A DNA stretch of 64,000 nt. Origin: Clostridia bacterium (GTDB taxonomy: Bacteria; Bacillota; Clostridia; Oscillospirales; CAG-272). Positions 60,148 to 64,000 of the stretch are shown in pieces. Position numbers and translations under genes: made by a program. The stretch is from assembly GCA_017482355.1 (NCBI GenBank), contig JAFUNJ010000009.1:62001-126000 (forward strand), read 5' to 3'. The notes under the pieces are model-generated. The model had not been told where the DNA came from, did no database searches, and saw only the letters and a list, made by a program, of their open reading frames with translations. Position 1 is the stretch's first letter. The number at the start of each line of letters is the position of its first letter.

Positions 60148-60178
60148 AAAAAGCGAGGTGAATTTTCACCTCGCTTTT
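60148..60178. terminator. Terminator between hppA and the small minus-strand gene
   Basis: AAAAAGCGAGGTGAA, loop TT, TTCACCTCGCTTTT. Works for hppA and, read in the other direction, for the gene ending at 60181. Confidence 0.88.
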
Positions 60179-60180
60179 GC

Positions 60181-60348
60181 TTAGTCGCTATGACTAATGA
60201 CGGTTCTTCTTACACGCTCGATTTTTCTATCAATTCTCTTCAACTCAAGAATTAATTCTATCATTAATTCTTTTTCGGAAAGCGATTGCAGCCGCACTCG
60301 TTCTGCTTGCTCTTCTTGCTCTTGCGCATGTTTTCCCCACCCAAACAT
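60181..60348 (-). CDS. Small coiled-coil protein of unknown function (55 aa)
   Basis: ATG chosen after AAGGAGGAGTTGAAA, a strong ribosome site; longer versions lack one. Starts MFGWGKHAQEQEEQ and continues as one amphipathic charged helix (LSEKELMIELILELKRIDRKIERV) ending in SHSD. No membrane segment. Two TATAAT-like hexamers occur in the AT-rich region upstream (60380-60410). Convergent with hppA. Good start signal and helix periodicity argue for a real gene, but the family is not recognised. Confidence 0.6.
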   Translation of the reverse strand: MFGWGKHAQEQEEQAERVRLQSLSEKELMIELILELKRIDRKIERVRRTVISHSD

Positions 60349-60497
60349 TTTCAACTCCTCCTTAGTTGCTTTCAAATTATAACGCTTTAATTTATTATAA
60401 CACAGCAAATTGAAAAAGTAAATCTACGCAGTATAAATCTCCTTGTTTTACAGATAATAGTATTACTATTACTAAAACAAGGAGATTGATTTTATAT

Positions 60498-61043
60498 ATG
60501 AAAGCAACCGGAATAGTCCGACGGATCGACGACCTCGGACGAGTCGTTATACCGAAAGAAATAAGACGCACGATGAGAATAAGAGAGGGCGACCCGCTTG
60601 AAATATACACCGACCGAGAGGGCGAGGTCATTTTCAAAAAATACTCACCGATGGGAGAGCTTGGCTCGTTTGCGTCACAGTATGCTGAGACGCTTCACAA
60701 GACCTGCGACCTTGGGGTAGTCGTGACAGACCGCGACGGCGTGATCGCGTCGGCGGGAGTGCCGAAGCGTGAGTTTGGCGAGAAGAGGATATCGTCTGGC
60801 GTTGAAAAGCTGCTTGAGGGCAGGGGGCTTTACCGCCTGCAGAACGGCGAGCGCCGTATTCACGTGACCGACGAGGACAGTAACTACTATATTTCCTGCG
60901 CGATGCCTATAATAACCGAGGGCGACGTGACGGGGTGCGTCATTTCCGTCGTAAAGGATGAAAACGAGCGCCGCGGCGACGAGGTCGAAAGTAAGCTTAT
61001 TCAGACGGCGGCGGGCTTTTTGTCGCGTCAGCTTGAGGGCTGA
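60498..61043 (+). CDS. spoVT: SpoVT/AbrB-family transcriptional regulator
   Basis: 181 aa. N-terminal swapped-hairpin AbrB domain with MKATGIVRRIDDLGRVVIPKEIRR, RIREGDPLEIYTDREGEVIFKKYSP; C-terminal GAF-like domain (about 60-180) with DLGVVVTDRDGVIASAG, GVEKLLEGRGLY and CAMPIITEGDVTGCVISVV. SpoVT acts late in the forespore under sigma-G in Bacillus and is widely kept in spore-forming Clostridia. ATG at 60498, 8-12 nt after AAGGAG. No sigma-A promoter is obvious; the upstream region is AT-rich with a short TAGTATTACTA-like palindrome. Confidence 0.9.
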   Translation: MKATGIVRRIDDLGRVVIPKEIRRTMRIREGDPLEIYTDREGEVIFKKYSPMGELGSFASQYAETLHKTCDLGVVVTDRDGVIASAGVPKREFGEKRISSGVEKLLEGRGLYRLQNGERRIHVTDEDSNYYISCAMPIITEGDVTGCVISVVKDENERRGDEVESKLIQTAAGFLSRQLEG

Positions 61044-61110
61044 TTCGTCATTTTGCGCGAAAATGTGTCCAAAATCATACAATTCGGCTACAAATGCTTA
61101 AAAAATACTA

Positions 61111-61139
61111 TTGCAAAAACGATTGATATGCTGTATAAT
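61111..61139 (+). promoter_or_regulatory. Sigma-A promoter of the nucleotidyltransferase-kinase operon
   Basis: TTGCAA, 17 bp, TATAAT (61134-61139). Confidence 0.8.
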
Positions 61140-61168
61140 AATAAGAGGCAGGTGATCTGCCTCTTATT
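61140..61168 (+). promoter_or_regulatory. Hairpin at the 5' end of the mRNA leader
   Basis: AATAAGAGGCAG, loop GTGAT, CTGCCTCTTATT directly after the -10. The transcript would begin in or near this 12-bp stem, with no T-tract after it; probably a 5'-stabilising structure or a repressor site. Confidence 0.55.
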
Positions 61169-61191
61169 ACGTTTATACGGAGGATAATATA

Positions 61192-62016
61192 ATGGCAAAT
61201 GCAACACTAGTGGTAATGGCTGCAGGAATGGGAAGCCGCTTCGGCGGATGCAAGCAGCTCGAGCCCGTCGGAACTGCAGGCGAGGTTCTTCTTGACTATT
61301 CTGTTTATGATGCAAAGAGAGCCGGCTTTGATAAGGTCGTATTTATAATTAAGGAAGAGATCGAAAAGGACTTCAAGGAGATCGCAGGCGACAGAATCGC
61401 TCGCAATATTGAGGTCGAGTACGCATATCAGACGATCCCGTCACACAGAAAGAAGCCCTACGGCACAGGTGACGCAATACTTACTACAAAGAATCTCGTT
61501 GACACTCCCTTCGTCGTTATCAACGCAGACGACTTCTACGGACACGACGCGTTCGTAAAGGCATACGAGGGACTTAAGAATAAGGACGAGTACTGCATGG
61601 TCGGCTACCGCCTCAAAAACACCCTGTCGGATAATGGCTCGGTCGCACGCGGCGTTTGCTCTATAAAGGACGGATATCTTGCAGGCGTTACCGAGCATAC
61701 AGCTATCACTAAGGATACCGACCTTGATCCCGATACGATCGTTTCTATGAACATGTGGGGAATCCATCCCGACATCTTCCCCGAGCTTGAAGCACAGTTC
61801 GCTCAGTTCCTTGCGACTGCTAATATCGAAAAGGACGAGTTCTATATCCCGATGGTGATCGACAAGATGATCAAGGATGGCAAGAAGCAGGTTCGTATGT
61901 ACGATACCTCCGCAGTCTGGTACGGAATGACCTACCGCGAAGACAAGGAAAAGGTAATGAACGCTATCAAGGGCATGGTTGAAGAGGGGATCTATCCGAA
62001 GGAGCTTTGGTCGTAA
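61192..62016 (+). CDS. Sugar nucleotidyltransferase (NTP_transferase family)
   Basis: 274 aa. N-terminal nucleotide-binding VVMAAGMGSRFGGCKQLEPVG (G-x-G-x-R-FG plus distal Lys). Further GTGDAILTTKNLV, the metal-binding INADDFYG, MVGYRLKNTLSDNGSVARGVC and MNMWGIHPDIF. Transfers a nucleotidyl group to a sugar-1-phosphate. The stop codon overlaps the start of the kinase gene (TAATG), so the two make a salvage pair: kinase forms sugar-1-phosphate, this enzyme activates it. MurU of Pseudomonas works this way with AmgK in wall recycling; which sugar is used here is open. Confidence 0.87.
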   Translation: MANATLVVMAAGMGSRFGGCKQLEPVGTAGEVLLDYSVYDAKRAGFDKVVFIIKEEIEKDFKEIAGDRIARNIEVEYAYQTIPSHRKKPYGTGDAILTTKNLVDTPFVVINADDFYGHDAFVKAYEGLKNKDEYCMVGYRLKNTLSDNGSVARGVCSIKDGYLAGVTEHTAITKDTDLDPDTIVSMNMWGIHPDIFPELEAQFAQFLATANIEKDEFYIPMVIDKMIKDGKKQVRMYDTSAVWYGMTYREDKEKVMNAIKGMVEEGIYPKELWS

Positions 62017-63104
62017 TGGATTTCAACGTAATTAAAGAAAAGTTCGGTCTCGTGGGCGAGCTCATAGAAGCTGCACCCTACGGCTTCGGACATATAAACA
62101 GCACTTTCTGTCTCGTCCTTAAGGACGGCGGAAAGCAGACCCGCTACATTCTTCAGAGAGTGAATAACTCGATTTTCCGCGACGTTGACGGACTTATGAA
62201 TAACATCAAGTACGTAACCGATCACATCAGAAAGAAGAACGAGGGCGACCCCGACGTAGACAGATGCACCCTTACCGTGATTCCTGCCGTTGACGGCAAG
62301 CTTTACTACGAGGACGGCGAGGGAAATTATCTCCGTCTTTACCTCTTCGTTGAGGACACGGTCGCGCTTCAGCAGGTGGAAAATCCCGAGCAGCTCAAAA
62401 CTCTCGGTGCGGCGTTCGGAAACTTCCAGAATCAGCTCGCTGACTTCGACGCGTCGAAGCTCATCGAGACGATCCCGAACTTCCATAATACCGCCGACAG
62501 ATACCGTCTGTTCGAGGAAGCTGTAAAGAACGACCTTAAGGGCAGAGCGGCTGAGGTTCAGGACGAGATCAACTTCGTAAAGGAGAGAAAGGCAGACACC
62601 GAGCTTCTTCTCGGACTTCTTAAGGAAGGCAAGCTTCCTCTCCGTGTTACTCATAACGACACCAAGCTTAACAATCTTCTCTTTGATGCGACCGATCTCC
62701 GCGCGGTCTGCGTTATCGACCTTGATACCGTAATGCCGGGTCTCGTTCACTACGACTTCGGCGACAGTATCCGTTTCGGCGCAAGCACCGGTGCTGAGGA
62801 CGAAAAGGACTTGAGCAAGATCGAAATGTCGCTCGAGCTTTTCGAAAAGTACACAGAGGGCTTTATGTCGACCTGCGGAAGTAAGCTTAACGACTGTGAG
62901 ATCGAGTATCTCCCGTTCTCGGCGAAGCTTATGACGTTTGAGTGCGGAATCCGCTTCCTCACTGACTATCTTAACGGCGATACATATTTCAAGATCCATT
63001 ATCCCGAGCAGAACCTCGACCGCACGCGCACGCAGTTCAAGCTTGTCTACGATATGGAAGGCAAGATGGACGCAATGAAGGCGATCGTGGCTAAATATAA
63101 ATAA
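62016..63104 (+). CDS. Anomeric sugar kinase of the aminoglycoside phosphotransferase fold (NahK/AmgK-like)
   Basis: 362 aa. N-lobe APYGFGHINSTFCLVLKDGGKQTRYILQRVNNSIFRDVDGLMNNI; catalytic loop THNDTKLNNLLFD (Asp, Asn) and metal motif VIDLDTVMPGLVHYDFGDSIRFGA. This closely follows N-acetylhexosamine 1-kinase (NahK) of Bifidobacterium and relatives such as AmgK. It would phosphorylate C1 of GlcNAc, GalNAc or MurNAc with ATP. ATG overlaps the upstream stop; AAGGAGC site. The operon ends with a terminator. Confidence 0.87.
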   Translation: MDFNVIKEKFGLVGELIEAAPYGFGHINSTFCLVLKDGGKQTRYILQRVNNSIFRDVDGLMNNIKYVTDHIRKKNEGDPDVDRCTLTVIPAVDGKLYYEDGEGNYLRLYLFVEDTVALQQVENPEQLKTLGAAFGNFQNQLADFDASKLIETIPNFHNTADRYRLFEEAVKNDLKGRAAEVQDEINFVKERKADTELLLGLLKEGKLPLRVTHNDTKLNNLLFDATDLRAVCVIDLDTVMPGLVHYDFGDSIRFGASTGAEDEKDLSKIEMSLELFEKYTEGFMSTCGSKLNDCEIEYLPFSAKLMTFECGIRFLTDYLNGDTYFKIHYPEQNLDRTRTQFKLVYDMEGKMDAMKAIVAKYK

Positions 63105-63112
63105 CAATGTAG

Positions 63113-63138
63113 AAAAGCACCCGAAAGGGTGCTTTTTT
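63113..63138 (+). terminator. Terminator of the kinase operon
   Basis: AAAAGCACCC, tetraloop GAAA, GGGTGCTTTTTT. The remaining 63139-63284 holds no gene, only an eroded repeat piece near 63220. Confidence 0.92.
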
Positions 63139-63284
63139 AGGTAAGAGGGAAGAAGTAATAGGGAAAAGGTAATAAAGGGCAAAGTCTCGAGCGAACGCGA
63201 GTTTTGGGGGTTCACGAGGTTGCCAGTCCCTACAAATAACGTGGCGAAGCATCCAACTCCCCTTACGGATTTTTGACATGATAG

Positions 63285-63313
63285 TTGACTTTATTTGCCT
63301 AAAATGATATAAT
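63285..63313 (+). promoter_or_regulatory. Sigma-A promoter of the last gene
   Basis: TTGACT, 17 bp, TATAAT (63308-63313). Confidence 0.82.
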
Positions 63314-63345
63314 AACCCAAGCAAAACCATATATGGAGGTCACTT

Positions 63346-64000
63346 ATGAATTATGAAATTTTCAGCATGAACGAGTGGGTGTTCCCCGATTCGGTAGTTT
63401 CCGACGGCAGAAAAACGGCATCGCTTAAGCTGCTCAAGGAGCAGACGGGAGCAATTCAGATCCTCGTTGACGGTCTTACGGTCGGCGCAGCAGTCGAGCT
63501 TAGGACTGTAGGATTTGACGGCGTAAAGGTTCAGGCGTATAGAGAAATGGATGTCGGAGTCAACAGAAATACAAACGATTACCAGTGCGGCGATCTTACG
63601 GGCGGCGAATGGCGCGACCTGAAGAGAGACAGAGTGCGCCCAGCCCCTTACCGTGCTTACGATCCGCTTTTCCCGATCGAGGGCATCAAGGTCGAGAGAG
63701 AAACGGAGGCATATTACGTATCCTTCTGTCCCGATCTTGATTCTGCAAGCGGCATAAGAGACGGTAAGATCGTTATCTCGTTCGGCGATGATTCGATAGA
63801 AGTCCCCGTAACGCTCACGGTCGGCAAAAAGTCTCTTCCCGAAAGCACACTTGCGCTCTCCAACTGGTCATGGGTTCAGAGCATGGCGGCAATGCACGGG
63901 CTTGAATACGGCTCGCCTGAGCATGAAGAAATGTTCAAAAAGTACATGAAGACGCTTATCGACTGCAAAAACTTCATTTTCTTTGTTGATCTACCTCTTA
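63346..64000 (+). CDS. Probable DUF4091/GH123-like glycoside hydrolase, N-terminal part
   Basis: 218 residues before the right edge; the C-terminus is outside. ATG after ATATGGAGG. No signal peptide. Residues about 1-165 are a beta-sandwich with VFPDSVVSDGRKTASLKLLKEQTGAIQILVDG, RDRVRPAPYRAYDPLFPIEG and a second strand set ending in VPVTLTVG. Then SNWSWVQSMAAMHGLEYGSPEHEEMFKKYMKTLID looks like entry into the TIM barrel of DUF4091 proteins, as in the lipoprotein at 38422. Follows a hexosamine salvage pair, which would fit an enzyme that frees N-acetylhexosamines, but the catalytic part cannot be seen. Confidence 0.65.
   Translation, partial: MNYEIFSMNEWVFPDSVVSDGRKTASLKLLKEQTGAIQILVDGLTVGAAVELRTVGFDGVKVQAYREMDVGVNRNTNDYQCGDLTGGEWRDLKRDRVRPAPYRAYDPLFPIEGIKVERETEAYYVSFCPDLDSASGIRDGKIVISFGDDSIEVPVTLTVGKKSLPESTLALSNWSWVQSMAAMHGLEYGSPEHEEMFKKYMKTLIDCKNFIFFVDLPL

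Noticed and set aside
61140-61168. Terminator or attenuator at the start of the nucleotidyltransferase leader
   Set aside because: There is no T-tract after the stem and it begins directly at the -10, so termination is not plausible; recorded as a leader hairpin instead.
61992-63215. 407-codon minus-strand frame over the kinase gene
   Set aside because: The opposite strand encodes a kinase with intact catalytic and metal motifs; this frame passes through its terminator.

Overview
The window reads as a chromosomal segment of a Gram-positive Clostridia-type bacterium (Bacillota). The evidence is strong AGGAGG-type ribosome binding sites, clean TTGACA-17-TATAAT promoters, many hairpin-plus-T-tract terminators, Dlt-like surface chemistry, a Clostridia-type short NadB, a membrane pyrophosphatase, Cys-lipoproteins and a SpoVT homologue (a sporulation-lineage marker). 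Plant and host glycan enzymes suggest a gut anaerobe; the species cannot be named from sequence alone. No rRNA, tRNA, CRISPR array, prophage or insertion-sequence transposase was seen.

Layout. 1-5536 (minus): the first 1845 residues of a giant cyclic beta-1,2-glucan synthase-like enzyme that runs off the left edge. 5.6-14.9 kb (plus): a probable envelope-stress locus with three small uncharacterised proteins, a cardiolipin synthase, two BcrAB-like ABC transporter pairs, a two-component system and a second copy of one small membrane protein. Two of its promoters share a nearly identical upstream box at identical spacing, and a related box precedes the response regulator. 14.9-19.4 kb (minus): a split ThrE-type Ser/Thr exporter behind an Rrf2 regulator, then a GNAT acetyltransferase with an ABC-2 exporter. 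19.6-21.5 kb: dxs. 21.6-29.5 kb: a seven-gene operon in which a DltA-like adenylating enzyme, carrier protein, MBOAT acyltransferase and DltD-like SGNH protein are joined to an asparagine synthetase and two lipoproteins. I regard this as the best candidate for an undescribed system. 30-33.1 kb: polysaccharide-initiating sugar transferase and glycosyltransferase. 33.2-35.5 kb: an XRE regulator divergent from a lipoprotein, a TspO homologue and a core-2-like glycosyltransferase.

35.6-51 kb is carbohydrate catabolism: two AraC regulators, GH127, a DUF4091/GH123-like lipoprotein, GH172, a ribulokinase and an L-fucose/D-arabinose isomerase, then a DeoR regulator, a HAD-GDPD fusion and a GH2 beta-mannosidase. 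The set GH172 + FucI + AraB fits release and catabolism of D-arabinose without an AraD step. 51-54.2 kb (minus) holds a MacB-like ABC pair and a truncated sigma factor. 54.4-57.9 kb is the NAD de novo operon nadABC with its NiaR repressor. 58-63.1 kb holds a membrane pyrophosphatase, SpoVT, and a sugar-1-kinase/nucleotidyltransferase pair. The right edge cuts a probable DUF4091-type gene.

Four intergenic regions carry members of one palindromic repeat family (ends like CTCCCTTGTGTAAAGGGAG), with a solo end at 17.8 kb. The repeats are probably non-autonomous mobile elements.
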